A stretch of 64,000 nucleotides of DNA, from contig CP126192.1 of the NCBI GenBank assembly GCA_030272155.1, positions 3,940,501-4,004,500 on the forward strand, written 5' to 3'. The notes under the pieces were generated by a model. The model did not search any database. It was not told where the DNA came from and worked only from the letters and a program-made list of their open reading frames with translations. Position numbers and translations under genes: made by a program. Origin of the DNA: Tetradesmus obliquus. Lineage: Eukaryota > Chlorophyta > Chlorophyceae > Sphaeropleales > Scenedesmaceae. This document shows, piece after piece, positions 1-10,867 of this stretch; within the stretch, counting starts at the first letter, position 1; every line of letters starts with the position of its first letter.

Positions 1-1330
1 GCAGCCTGCATCAGCCACGGATGTGCCTGCCAGGCCTCCCTCCGCGTCCAGCCAGCCCAGCACCTTCTCCACGGTCTGCGCGTGGCCCTGCCTGATGTCC
101 AGCTGCACCTTGTTCACCTCGTCAGTCTCGCCGTAGATCTTCTGCCAGCGGTTGAAGCCCTCGGTGTTGAAGTAGGTCTTGACCTGAGGGGGACAAGGTG
201 AGGGCGGGAGTTGCATGCGTGAGGCGGGTGGGGTGTGCAGGTGTGATAATTGAGGGTTACAGGGTGACGGGACGCTGGTGTTGAAGTAGGTCTCGAACTG
301 AAGCGTGTGGGAGGATTTCAGGGTGGGAGTGCAGGAACGCAGGCATGAGGGTGGAGGTGGATGTGTGTGCCGGTGTGAGCAAGTGGAGGAGTTATAGCAG
401 ATGGTGGGATGCTGTGCCGGCACTGTCAGCATCACAAGCCAGGAAGCAGGGTTGTTGTGACGTGGTGAGACAGCTGGATGCTAGCAGGGCGCGGTGCCCT
501 CCGCTGCTGCTGGCACAGTCGCTATCCAGGGCTGAAGCAAGGAAACACGAGGGGTTTGCCACAACGTTAAGCGCGGCGTCAGATGGCCAATCACTGTGCT
601 GAGCCAAGACCTGAGGACAAGCAGGCTGATGGTGTGCTTCTGTTCTTGAACAACTGGCAGGCTGTCTGACCAAAGCAGCAAGCTACCAAGAAATACAACT
701 CGACAGCTGCAGCTGTTGTGCTGGTGGTGGTGCTCACCGCCTCCAGCTCATCGCCATCTGTTGATGCCATCTGCTGCTCACGCCTGCAGCCAATACACCC
801 GCACACAAGGGCCAATGAGCAGTTGAACCAACGTTTGCTGGCAGTGAGCAGGTAGCTCTGCTCTGTCCTGAAGTCCTGAGGTTTGGACGAGCAGTGCATT
901 CTATCAGGCTACAGTGCAAGGACCAACAGCACCTGATTGGCGTGCATACAGCATTCAGCCTCTTTGAAGATGAATACGCAACAGCTTTGTGTGCTGTTCG
1001 ATGTACAAACATGTGCGCAGCTGCCCCAACCGCAGCAACCCACCTCTTCTGTGGGTCTGCTGCCACAAGCAGCGCTCCCAGGCCAACAACTGCAGCGCCG
1101 CTGCCAGCAGCCAGACCCATGTCCATGCCAGACTGGAGCACCTCTGTTGCTGCATGTGCTGCTGGTGCACACACGGCTGCTGCTGCCAGTACTGCTGCTG
1201 CCACTTGCTGCACATTTGAGGATTGCTGCTGCTGGGCCCGGCACTGCACTGCACGCACGCGAGGTGCCGCCCGGTTTGCAGAGGCAAATGCCTTCGTCCT
1301 GCCATTTGTCTTGTTTGCCAGAGCCTGCAT
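1..1330 (-). CDS. CHLM: Mg-protoporphyrin IX methyltransferase, chloroplast (5' part of gene)
   Basis: Transfers a methyl group from S-adenosylmethionine to Mg-protoporphyrin IX, the step after Mg chelatase in chlorophyll synthesis, at plastid membranes. Three exons are visible: 1330-1044, 783-738 and 183 to the window edge; phases close (2, 0) over 172 codons. The first ~60 residues are a basic, Ala/Ser/Gln-rich transit peptide ending near a thylakoid-like AHA-A stretch, followed by a hydrophobic segment and DPQKRREQQM. The third exon carries the family signature: YFNTEGFNRWQKIYG, then ETDEVNKVQLDIRQGHAQTV, and it stops in the window at DAGC, the start of the SAM-binding motif I (DAGCGTG). 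Exon 2 is only 46 nt. The rest of the methyltransferase fold lies outside the window. The ATG at 1330 is the first Met of the transit peptide frame. Identification is from family knowledge and is strong. Confidence 0.93.
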
Positions 1331-2187
1331 GTTTGCTGGTGGCCTGGTGACTCTCGAATGGCAATCCGCACCACAAAGTCGAGCAGGCAGTCACGCAGGC
1401 GAATGAAGCAGCGAGTACTTGTAATGGGAAGCAGAAGGTGTTTCTTCAGGTGTGTAACCGAGAGCTCATGTGGCGTGTGCACGCAATTGTCATTCGAGTA
1501 ACACATTTTGCAGATCCCGGCGACTCAGACAGATCGGAATGCGCGCGGTACTGCAAATGCTCTCTTAACAACCGGATAAAGCTATTACAAGGCGCTAGCA
1601 CGAGCATGGTAGCACGCGAACTCTGAGCCTCTGCCGGTAGACTGGGGCCTCTCAGGCTTTCTCGCTGCAGAGGAATGAGCCACTCTGTACAGCTGAGAAT
1701 GTGCCAAGAATCATTCGAAACCCTTAACGCATAGTTCATCGGGGGGAAATGCCAAGCTGGACTGATCAGTGCAGAGACACATGCGCCATTGGTGCCTAGC
1801 AGCACCAATGTCACCCAGCAGATTTGAGCCATGGTTGATTACGTCTGCTGCACTGTCAAGAGACTCAGCAGCCCAACGCCTGAAGCACATGGTCAGCAGG
1901 CGCGCTGTCGCACTGCCGCACAAAGTGGCAACTTGCGCCACACCCCTTGCCAGCTGCACCAGTGAATGCGTTACGACCTTTCTCAGACTGTTACCCTGGA
2001 GTTGCTGACAGACCATTTACCAGCACAAAAAGCGCCCGACCATACACCAGCACTGACAAGCACAACGCCTGCATTGCTCCTAACCTACGTCCTACACCCA
2101 AACACGCAGCTGCACCTGGAAATGCTGCTGCTGCTCTCGCTCCAGTTGCCTGAACTAACCCTGCACACTTCGCACCCCAGCCGCAGC
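1331..2187. other. Intergenic: CHLM 5' side / CGR1-like 3' side
   Basis: This stretch separates two minus-strand genes, so it holds the CHLM promoter and 5' UTR and the 3' UTR of the CGR1-like gene. I see no convincing coding frame, no TATA box and no TGTAA signal close to the CGR1-like stop. Confidence 0.5.
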
Positions 2188-4070
2188 TCAGCTGTTGGTG
2201 TCTGCTGTGCGCAGCAGCTTGCGCTGCTTCTTGCTCTTCAGCATCTTCTTGACTGTGGCAGCGTTGGTGATCTGCAAACAACACAAAAAGCACACAGCAG
2301 ATGGTCAGGTGCTGAGTGACAAGCACAACCAGCCTGCTGCCATGATGTGGTACTGACGTGGAACAGCATGCACGGCGGGTGTGCTTGCTATGCTGCAGAT
2401 ATTGTGTGGTTGTGGTTGCCATATGCATTTGCAAGGCTGGGCTAGCTGGCCTGACCATTTCAGGCGCATGCCTGCACAGCTGTGACACCCCTGTGCTCGA
2501 CTGCAGCTCCTGGCACCAAGCAGCTGCCTCCAAGCGACATGCCAGCTAATGGCCACAAGCTGCAACGTAGGGACATGCATCTCTGCCAGCTGTTGCGCAA
2601 GCAAGCAAGCCTTGAGGCATCACTAACAGCTGCCAGCAGCTGCCAGCGGCCGCATCGTTCGCCTCACCTTCTGCACAACTGCGCTTTTCTCCTGGTTCTG
2701 CTTCTTGCGGTCCTTGACTGCCTGCCGGTGCTTCGCCGCAGCCTGCAGGAATGAAGGCCAGAGGCGCATGAAGTGAGTGATTTCGCAGATTGTCGCAATG
2801 ACTCAGCAAGCTTTTGTGGTTCAGCCAGCTGACTCTCATGCCAATCAACTTTGAGTTGCACATGTTGCACAAGCTGAGCTAGAGCACCACATGCACACAA
2901 TTGCCTCAGATAGGCGACATGAACAGGCAACCCTAACTGCCCCCAACACCACGTGTCCTGGCATGTGTTACAGCTGCTTTGGCTGTGGCAACTGCTAGCC
3001 TGCAAGTGCTGCCGCATGTGTCCTTGAATGCCACAGCCGAAGCAGCCATGACAGCGATATCTGCATCCGCGGTTATGCCGCTGCACTGCTGTTCTGCTGC
3101 TGCAAGCCACAGCTTCTGTAGAGACTCTGCAGATGTCAGCTGTCAACATCTGCGTGGTACATTGCTAACTACCGTCAGTGCACAGCCCAGCTCTATGCCG
3201 GCGCCCCGCACCTTGCGCTTCTCCTTGTGCGCGTCCACTGCCGCCTGCTTCTGCTCCTGGAAGGCCTTCTTCAGCGCCTTGGCCTGCATCTTCTTCTCCC
3301 AGCTGCTGCCCAGCACAGCGTTCTTGTCCGCGCTGGCGCGCTTCTCCGCCTCACCCTTCCAGGTCTTGCCAGACACCTGCAGCGCCGCGACACGACAGCC
3401 GTAACATGGCAAAATAGTAGGGCTTGAGGAATGTCAGCACGTAGAGAATTGCTGCACGAAACACGGAAAAAGGTACATTGCCTCCAGCTGTGCAAACGGA
3501 GTCAGGCTGCCATGCGCGCTGCAGTGGTGGTGCCGCCAGCAACATGAACCTCGCAGAAGTTCAAGCACGCACCGCACACATGCAGCAAAAGTGCAGGCAT
3601 TGCAACTGAACACCAATTTGCCTCATTGGCTGAACACTGCAAACTTACACACAGAAGCACATGCATGACGCCTGCATGCTGCCAGCCAGGCTGGCTGCTG
3701 CTGCTGCCGCTGCACATCTTGCAATCTAGGCCTACACAGCTGATGTCAGCCTACACCAGCACGTGAAGATTACAACGCACACCATACCAGTGCCACTCAC
3801 GTTGCGATAGGCGACACCTTCAGCTCTTTGCCGCTTCACTGCTGGTGCTGTTTCTGTGTCGTCCCCATCATGCTCCATGGCCATCGGCTGCTCCTCTGGC
3901 TGCTGCTGTGCTCGTAAAATCTTCTCATATGTGCTTTTGCCGCTCTTTACAGGCTTGACCTTGTAGCCGCGAGGCCCGAGAGAAGCATGCCGCAAGTCCA
4001 GAGCCTCTTTTATCTCCACCTGCTTTGGCTCCCATTCTTTGCGCTTTCTGCTGCCACTTTGTTCTGCCAT
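2188..4070 (-). CDS. CGR1/CCDC86-type ribosome-biogenesis protein
   Basis: Predicted small nucleolar protein of the Cgr1/CCDC86 family, which works in processing of the pre-rRNA of the large subunit (family knowledge). Four exons, 4070-3801, 3376-3212, 2742-2668 and 2271-2188, all joined in phase 0, give 197 aa. The N-terminal ~90 residues are divergent and charged (RKRKEWEPKQ, a PAVKRQR nuclear-signal-like patch). The diagnostic part starts with exon 2, VSGKTWKGEAEKRAS, runs through a Lys/Arg/Gln-rich helix (KALKKAFQEQKQAAVDAHKE, AAAKHRQAVKDRKKQNQEKS) and ends in the KKMLKSKKQRKLLRTADT tail, like the K-M-x-KK-x-R-K tail of the family. Neighbours on the same strand are eS7 upstream and CHLM downstream. 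Function by similarity only. Confidence 0.85.
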
Positions 4071-4667
4071 ACTATGTGTCTGTAAAGCAGACGAAAGAGC
4101 GGGCGAGTGTAAGCACAGCGACCGGAACTATGGCTTCTGACGGCCAGGCAGTAAAGCGAGCGCTGCAAGTACTTATTCTGGGAATACTCTGCGATCATGT
4201 GTAGCATGCAGCTCTTGATGCTGGCCACACTTCTCAGCAGTTGTCAGTTCCTTTTCGTGACATGACACGGGTTGAGGGTTTTGGTGCGCACTGCACGGGA
4301 TGCTCTGACACTGCTTGTTGGCTTTGTAGATTCCACTTTGCAGCCTGCCTAGCGCCTGATGTTGTTATGCCACGATGCACTGCGTTTTTGAGCAGGGCGC
4401 GAAGTCTGCGCCGCCGCTCACTGGGCATGCAGCCCTGGTCGAGACCGGTCGCAGACCAAATGCATATTCCAACACCTGTCTGCTGCAATGTGGCGTACTA
4501 TTGCCAAGTCTGCTGACTCCCCACCACCGCTATGTACGTCCAACAAGATAAGCGTAGCGTGTCTGTTACATCGGCAGGGCTATAACTCAGGCAGGCCCCG
4601 CTACACTAGCGCACCCGCTCAGCACAGCAGCTGCTGCGCCTCTGCAGTGGTGTGCGTGCGCTCCTGC
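4071..4667. other. Intergenic: CGR1-like 5' side / eS7 3' UTR
   Basis: Holds the promoter side of the CGR1-like gene and the eS7 3' UTR with its poly(A) signal. No additional gene is seen. Confidence 0.5.
4566..4570 (-). promoter_or_regulatory. TGTAA poly(A) signal of eS7
   Basis: TTACA on the plus strand reads TGTAA on the eS7 coding strand, about 100 nt after the stop codon. TGTAA is the usual poly(A) signal of chlorophycean green algae. Confidence 0.6.
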
Positions 4668-7600
4668 TCAGGCGCTGTCCTGCACTGGGAACTCAAACAC
4701 CACGTCCTTGCCGGTCAGCTTCTTGTACACGCCCGCAAAGGTCTCCAGCTTGTACTCTGTGGTGTTGCGGTCCTTGGGGTCCAGGAACACCTGGCAGCAG
4801 CAGCAGCAGCAGGCGCAGCAGGCACAGACGAACATAGTCGCATCAGTGGTGATACTTCACATGCAGATGCATACACCTTGCAAGCACAACGCATGCAGAT
4901 GGTGGCGATGGGGCTTCCGCTGCATAGGGCTGCATCTGCCTTGGCCAAAGCAAACACAGCATGCCACCTGCTGCACGACATGCCCGACAGCACGTGTCAA
5001 ACGCTGGCACGCAACTGTCAGCAGTGCTTGACTGCACTCGTCAGCAACGCAAATCGACCACACCAACCACTACAGCTTGTAAGGTCGCACGCCCTGCCAA
5101 ACCATGCGCCTGTATGCTGCAGCTGTCTCCATGCTCCAAACTCACTGTAGGCACCTCAACTGCCAGGGTGCTGCGCTTGCTGCCCCATTGCCGGCCTGCC
5201 CCATTGCCTGCCGCTCAGTGCCGGCCTGCCCCATTGCCGGCCTGCCCCATTGCCTGCCGCTCATTGCCTGCGTGCCTGCCACCGCCTGGTCTCACCTTGA
5301 GCACCTTGGAGCCGTCCAGCCTGTAGCGGATGCGCTTGCCCACAATCTCTGTGGGGTATACCAGGTCGTCCAGGATGGCGTCGTGCACCTGCACGGGTGA
5401 GGCAGCGCGGCAACAAAACATGGTAAGGCGAACCAGACGATTGGGGCGATAGAGTTGTAAGCAATGCAGCAAAGCAAGCGCAAGGATTTGCTGATGCAAA
5501 CCCACAACCTGCCGATGTAAGCGTGCTGGGTATGTGCACATGAACAGCAAGGATGTCACAAACAGCTGTGGGGGTCCGTAGACAGCTGCGAAACAACCCA
5601 GTACACCCTGCCCCAAAAGACGACTGCTACCACAGCTGCAGCGGTCGCTGACGCTGCAGCGGGTGCTGACGCTGCAGCTGCTGCTGCCGCCACAGCTGCT
5701 GCTGCCTGCCTGGGACGCAGAGCCACCCTGCCGTTAAGCACTCTAGTACACAAGCGCAGCACCATGCGCCACATGTCCCTGCATGGCATGCTGAGCCAGC
5801 TCCCCTTTCCCCGCCTGCTGATTTCTCTTATTCTGGTGCTGATTGCAACACCTGGCACACTGCACACATGCGCAGCATCACGGCCAGGCTGCTGGGCCGC
5901 GCAATACAGTGAAGAAGTATCAACGCTCTGCCAGCCCAGGCACACACTTGCAACCCGAGCTGCACGAATGCTGCAGCGGCACTGCCACAATACAGCCAGC
6001 CAATATCGCCTTGGCCCCACAAGCAACATAAAGTGTGACACTGCTGCTGCTGCTGCTGCAGGTGCTCCGCTGACCAGCTGCTTGCCCAATCGTTGCTGCT
6101 GCTGCTGCTGCTGCTGCTGCAGCCTGTCAGATTGTCTCACCGCTGTGAGGGTGCGGCTGCGCGGCCTGGCGTTGGACCTGCCGCCGGTTGGCGGGGGCAT
6201 GATGCGCCTGTTGGCCACCACCACCACGTCCTTGCCGCTGAACTTCTTCTCCAGCTCGCGCACCAGGCGCTGCTGGATCTTGTGGAAGCTCTTCAGCAGC
6301 CGGAAAGGCACCTGTGCAGTGAGGGCAGCAGCAGCAGCAGCAGCAGCGGCAATGTCAGAGGCAGGGGTGGCAGCTTGCGCGCCAAGCGCTGCTAGATCTT
6401 GCGAAGCTCTTCAGAACCAGAACGGCACCCGGCGACACACAGCGCGAAGGGTCGGAGACAGCAGCAGCAGTGGTGTTGACAGCAAGGGTAAGACAGGCAG
6501 GAAGGAGGCGCGTGCAAGCCGCCGCCAGCACCATGACCGGACTACAGCCTGCCAGCCAGCTGAACAAGTAGCAGAGCACCCGACTGCTGGACAGGTGGCC
6601 GGACAGGTGCTTAGTAGGATGGGCCGCTGCTGTGCATCCCACGCAACCGCGTCATTCCACAGCTTGGCGCGCCGCTGCTTGCCTGCCACCAGCAGCGCCT
6701 CCCCTGCAGTGCCTGCTGCCACCAGCCAGCTGCCCACTCCACGAGCTCTACTTCACATGAGTTTTACTGCACAACATCATAACAGCACTGTCCCTTGCGC
6801 GCTGTCATACCACATGCACGCTACACTGCTGCTGCTGCTGTTGTTGCTGCGACAAAGCTGCCTCCCCACGCAGCTGCTGCCTCTGCTGCAGCACATTTGA
6901 AGCCTGTTGGCTGCCCGTGTCTGCCTGCCCGCGCAGCGAGCTGTGCGATAGCATACTCAAGCAGTTGCCCAGACAGTGGCAAAGCAGCTCGTGCAGCTGG
7001 CAACACAGTGCTGTGCCCTGCGATGTTTGCTGAAGGTGCAACCCGCGCCCGCTAACACCTGCCGTGCCGGCTTGCATCTGCCGACTGACACACAGCTGCT
7101 GCTGCTGCTTGCCAAGCACGCGCCAGGCAGTGTGTTGCAGCTGCTGGCCTCCTCGCATATCACCGGGCTGCGTGCGCCAGGCTGCTGCTCCAGCGGCTGC
7201 TGCTGCGACAACGCCTCTGCACAGTAGCCTCCACCTGCGTGCAGCTTCCCAAGCTGCTGCTAGCTGCAACTGTGCAGCTTGCTCATCCAAACCGGCCGCT
7301 GCTGAAGGGCCATGCATGGCGGAGGCCAAGATATACTTACGTGCACGATGATTGCCTTGCGTGCAGAGACATCCACCTCCTTGGCTGCTGTGATGTACAG
7401 ATCCTTCAGGTCTGGCTTCAGCTCGTTGTTGGTGGCCTCCAGGTCGAACAGAGCCTACATGCAGCAAGTTATAAATCTCTGTCAGTGCATGCTGCCCGCT
7501 ACTGCCGCCATTGCTGCTGCTGCCAGGATGCAGCTGCTGCAGCTGCTGTGAGCCTCAGCTGCGCCTGCTGGCTCGCTCCTGCAAAGTTGGAATATTAAGG

Positions 7601-7692
7601 CAGCGTTTGGCACGCACCTGGGCCACAGACTCCTCGAAATCATCGGGCTCAGCCCCCTTCTCCTTAACGATCTTCTTGCGTGCTGTGAACAT
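4668..7692 (-). CDS. RPS7: 40S ribosomal protein eS7 (RPS7)
   Basis: Cytosolic small-subunit ribosomal protein eS7. Five exons, 7692-7618, 7454-7341, 6311-6141, 5388-5296 and 4790-4668, all phase 0, give 191 aa, the normal length for eS7 (190-194). Recognisable stretches are the start [75 protein letters not shown] and the end [15 protein letters not shown]. Introns 2-4 are loaded with CAG/CTG triplets and minisatellite-like repeats. Intron 3 begins a few bases before a CAG run and intron 4 ends in a CTG run. A TGTAA signal follows the stop by about 100 nt. It shares a promoter region with the divergent C2-domain gene. Very secure. Confidence 0.97.
5166..5276. repeat. Short tandem repeats in eS7 intron 4
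   Basis: Units of the type GCCGGCCTGCCCCATT and GCCTGCCGCTCA alternate several times in the last eS7 intron, with near-perfect copies. Simple intronic minisatellite. Confidence 0.75.
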
Positions 7693-8193
7693 CCTTGCTG
7701 CTGCCACAACAAGGCACCTGTGACATCGAAATGAATTGGGGCAATCCTCAGTACCAGAACAGCACACCGCAGCCAGCCGTGGGCGCCACTGCCGGCCACC
7801 AGAGCAGCCGTCACACAAAGCTCATGCAGTCAATATAACAGCTTACCTAGGATGATACAGCAGTAGTTGAAAAGGAAAGAACCAAGTGCCCGACCGCGGG
7901 ATATCGTCCCCCCGCCCTGCAGTGGGGTCTCACACCAGGTCCAAAACCCTGCTGCGTTCAATTCAGCTCTTGGGTAGAGTGTTGGGGCCATGCAACAGGT
8001 GATGAAGTCGCTGATCTCATGTTAGCGCTGCTTAGCGAGCTTCATCACACCACGACTTTGAGACCCCAGAGTGTGGGTGCGTTTTGTTGTACTCACACTG
8101 GTGGTAGTCACTTGAAAGAAGCCTTTGTTACCACCATCTCAGCCCCAGGGGGCCGCTTAGACCTGCTCGCTGGTTCAATAGCAACTAGGCACC
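7693..8193. other. Divergent promoter region, eS7 / C2-domain gene
   Basis: About 500 bp between the two start codons, so both promoters and 5' UTRs must lie here. I see no clear TATA box and no other gene. Confidence 0.5.
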
Positions 8194-9261
8194 ATGGCTG
8201 CAGGCACAGTTGGATACCTAGTGATCACAGCCATCGAGGCATCTGGCAAAAACAAGGATGAAAACTATGTTTGGGATTCATCTGATTTTGAAGGCTACGT
8301 GAAGGGTAAGATCCTGGCCTGCTGCTCGTTCCCACCAACCTGCACTAAAGGCGTGGCAACCCTTGAGCCAACAACGGGTGCCTTGCTGCTGCAGCTGAGC
8401 TGCGAGGAGGAGCCCGGAATATCAAGGTGTCAACCAAGAAGGCGGGTGTGCAGGGCACAGCTATCCTTTGGAATGAAACCATGACGCTGTGAGTGAACGT
8501 ACTGCTACTGCTGGAATCATTTGTTCCAGTTGCGATGCGCAACAATGCTATCCCTCTGCATGTATGTATGGCTGTTCAAAAGTTGAAGAAGGCAATCAGG
8601 ATGCATGCTGGCACCAAGGTTCGTCAAAACGCATGTTTAAGCTGACGCACAAACAGCAGTGAGTTGCCGTACCCTTGCACAGTATGATCTGCCTCTGTAG
8701 ACCCGTCGCATCAAACAGGCGACATGATACGTGGCTCATGCATCACGTTCCCGACCACCATCCTTTACATTGTCTAGCTGCAGCTGCAGCTGCGTCTGCA
8801 CTAGGCCTGCTTCAGCTTCGCTGCTTCAAAGACCAGGCACCCTGCAGCTGGATGCATTGCCAATTTCCTCCCATCATTTTCATCTTTGAAGGCAGTGCCT
8901 AGTGCCTCACGATCCTGCTAGACCTCTGTGTGTGTCACACGCCTCGTTCAGCGGTCTCTCCGACGTGCTGTGCCACGCACTGCTGCCTGCGTGCTGCCGT
9001 TGTGGCTGCAGCGAGGTGACGGAGGCCGGAAAAGAGCTGCGGGTGTTGCTGTGCCTAATCTAGCATGCTCGTAGTCCTATACTTCCGTTGATGATGCCTT
9101 TTCCTGCGCTGCTGCCTGGGTACTGCTGCTGCTGCCGCCGACATGCAGCGAGGTGCTGGAGGGCGCAAACGAGCTGCGCGTGATGCTGTGCCGCGACAAG
9201 CTGGTGCAGTCGGGCAGCGGCGTGAAGCGCGGCACCAGCGTCATCGCAGCATGCGGTGAGC

Positions 9262-9299
<38 letters not shown>

Positions 9300-10304
9300 G
9301 ACAGACGTCACAGCAGTGGCAGGCGGCAGCACTACCAGCAGCTGCACAGCAGCGCGCGGCACCAACCTCAGCCATGGCCAGGCGGGGTTGCACGGTACAG
9401 CAGCAGCAACGGTGGCGGCAGTGGCAGCCACTCTGCTCAGCAGCAGAAACGGCAAGCATTGGCTGCTGCCTCCGGCATAGCAGATGCAGCTACCCTTCTC
9501 TATGTAAACCTGCAGTGATTCCTGGCTTGGAAGGGCAAGGGCACCAGCAGCAGCACAAGCAGCAGCGGCCTCTTGCACGCTGCTCCTCCTGCTTCACTTC
9601 AGCGCCCCGCACCTCACTCTCCAACCTCAACTGCCACCCTCAACTACTGTCCCCATCTGCCATGTGCTGCGCTGCAGGCATCTTTGTGTCGGACATCCTG
9701 GATGCCGTGCCCATCGACAAGTACTTTGAGCTGTTCAAGCCCTCGGCAGGCGGTGAGGGAGGCTTCATCCGGCTGGGGCTGGACTTTGTGAAGGACCCTA
9801 ACGACCTGCCACGCAGCCGCGGTGAGGCTGACAGCCCGGTGGCGCTTGGCAGCCTGCATATAGGCAGCCTGCATTGACAGCCTGCTGTTGAAAGGGAGCT
9901 TGCAGTGAGCTATTACGCACTCTTTTAACAAATAGCTGCAATCTTAGCATGTGAAGATGTGACAGCCTGCTGTGACAGCCTGCATAGGCAGCCTGCTCTG
10001 AGAGCCCGCGGTTGCTTGGCTGCAGCAGGGTGCGGTGACAGCCTGTGTTGACAGCCTGCAGTTGCTGCAGCCGGCGGTGCTTGATGCCGGCAGGGGGCGT
10101 GTGGAGCAGGGCCTCACGTTGTGTTTGCCTGTGCTCACTCTGGCTAGGTGTTGCCGGCTCAACAGGATGGGCCTGTGTGGCTGGCTGTGGCTGCGTGCTT
10201 GTCTTGCTGCGCTATTTAGCGCTGCGTGCAGCTCCAGTTACGCTGTGTGCCAGGGCTGCGCTGGCAGGCCCACATGGTAGCAGCCGACCACGGCTGCCCG
10301 CTTG

Positions 10305-10343
<39 letters not shown>

Positions 10344-10867
10344 GTGTCTGACTGTGTGCTTTGCTGCCGCTGTCCGCGTGCTGCTGCTGCAGATGCGGTG
10401 CCAAACGGGCTGCCAGCTTCTGGAGGGGCTGCTCAGGATGCAGGCAGCAGAAAACGCAAGGGGTGCGTGGGCTGCACAGCAGTAGCTTGCAAGGCAGTGC
10501 AGCACCGCAGCACAGCAACGCATCACCTGCGTATTGTTATGGCAGTCCGCTTGCAAGCAGCAGCCATGCTTGTTGGGGACGGACGTGCACTTTTGCACAG
10601 CCTTTTGGATGACGCTGGTCCTGTGAGTGATCAGCACTGTGACGTTGTATGCTGCAATCTGCTGACAGCGTACCTTGCCCCTGCCTCTGCTGCTGCTGCT
10701 GCAGGCGTGGTGCCGCTTGGAAGGTGCCCCTGGTGCTGCTGTCGCTGGCTGCTGCGGGCGCTGGCGGCTTCTTTGGCTGGAAGCATTACCAGGAGACCAG
10801 GGACAAGGACAGCAGCAGCAAGAAGGACAGCAGCAGCAGCAAGGACAGCAAGAGCAAGAAGAAGTAA
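8194..10867 (+). CDS. C2-domain protein with C-terminal membrane segment
   Basis: Six exons, 8194-8305, 8395-8488, 9149-9255, 9678-9821, 10393-10462 and 10705-10867, give 229 aa with all phases closing. Residues ~5-150 look like a C2 beta-sandwich: GYLVITAIEASG, FEGYVKAELRGG, then TAILWNETMTL, NELRVMLCRDKL and an IFVSDILDAVPIDKYFELF strand-loop block, ending GFIRLGLDFV. A C2 domain binds phospholipid, often with calcium, but the Asp cage is not obvious here, so calcium binding is uncertain. A basic linker (SRKRKGRGAAWK) leads into a hydrophobic segment at about residues 181-199, then a 30-residue Lys/Ser tail ending KSKKK. No signal peptide is seen, so it is probably anchored by its C-terminus with the C2 domain in the cytosol (inference). 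Intron 2 holds a degenerate copy of exon 3. Confidence 0.75.
8965..9060 (+). pseudogene. Degenerate duplicate of C2-gene exon 3
   Basis: Positions 9012-9055 match the first 44 nt of exon 3 (9149-9192) at about 37 of 44 bases, both directly after a CAG acceptor. The similarity seems to extend upstream into the intron (GCACTGCTGCCTGCGTGCTGC against GCGCTGCTGCCTGGGTACTGC). The copy reads EVTEAGKELRVLLC against EVLEGANELRVMLC and then hits TAG after two codons. No donor site follows. Confidence 0.7.
9261..9299 (+). repeat. (AGC)n microsatellite at the start of C2-gene intron 3
   Basis: About 13 copies of AGC within a few bases of the GTGAGC donor of intron 3. Comparable (AGC)n or (CTG)n tracts of more than eight units occur across the window, for example at 10307-10343, 15248-15279, 25360-25399, 34044-34086, 39172-39207, 40400-40463, 48751-48791, 53850-53884, 57252-57294 and 62812-62850. 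Confidence 0.9.
9840..10062 (+). repeat. Degenerate GACAGCCTGC-type repeats in C2-gene intron 4
   Basis: The decamer GACAGCCTGC and its variant GGCAGCCTGC recur about ten times, separated by a few variable bases. Intronic, no coding sense. Confidence 0.75.

Noticed and set aside
5764-6900. 378-codon plus-strand ORF
   Set aside because: Antisense to eS7 exon 3 and its introns; the eS7 model explains this region fully.
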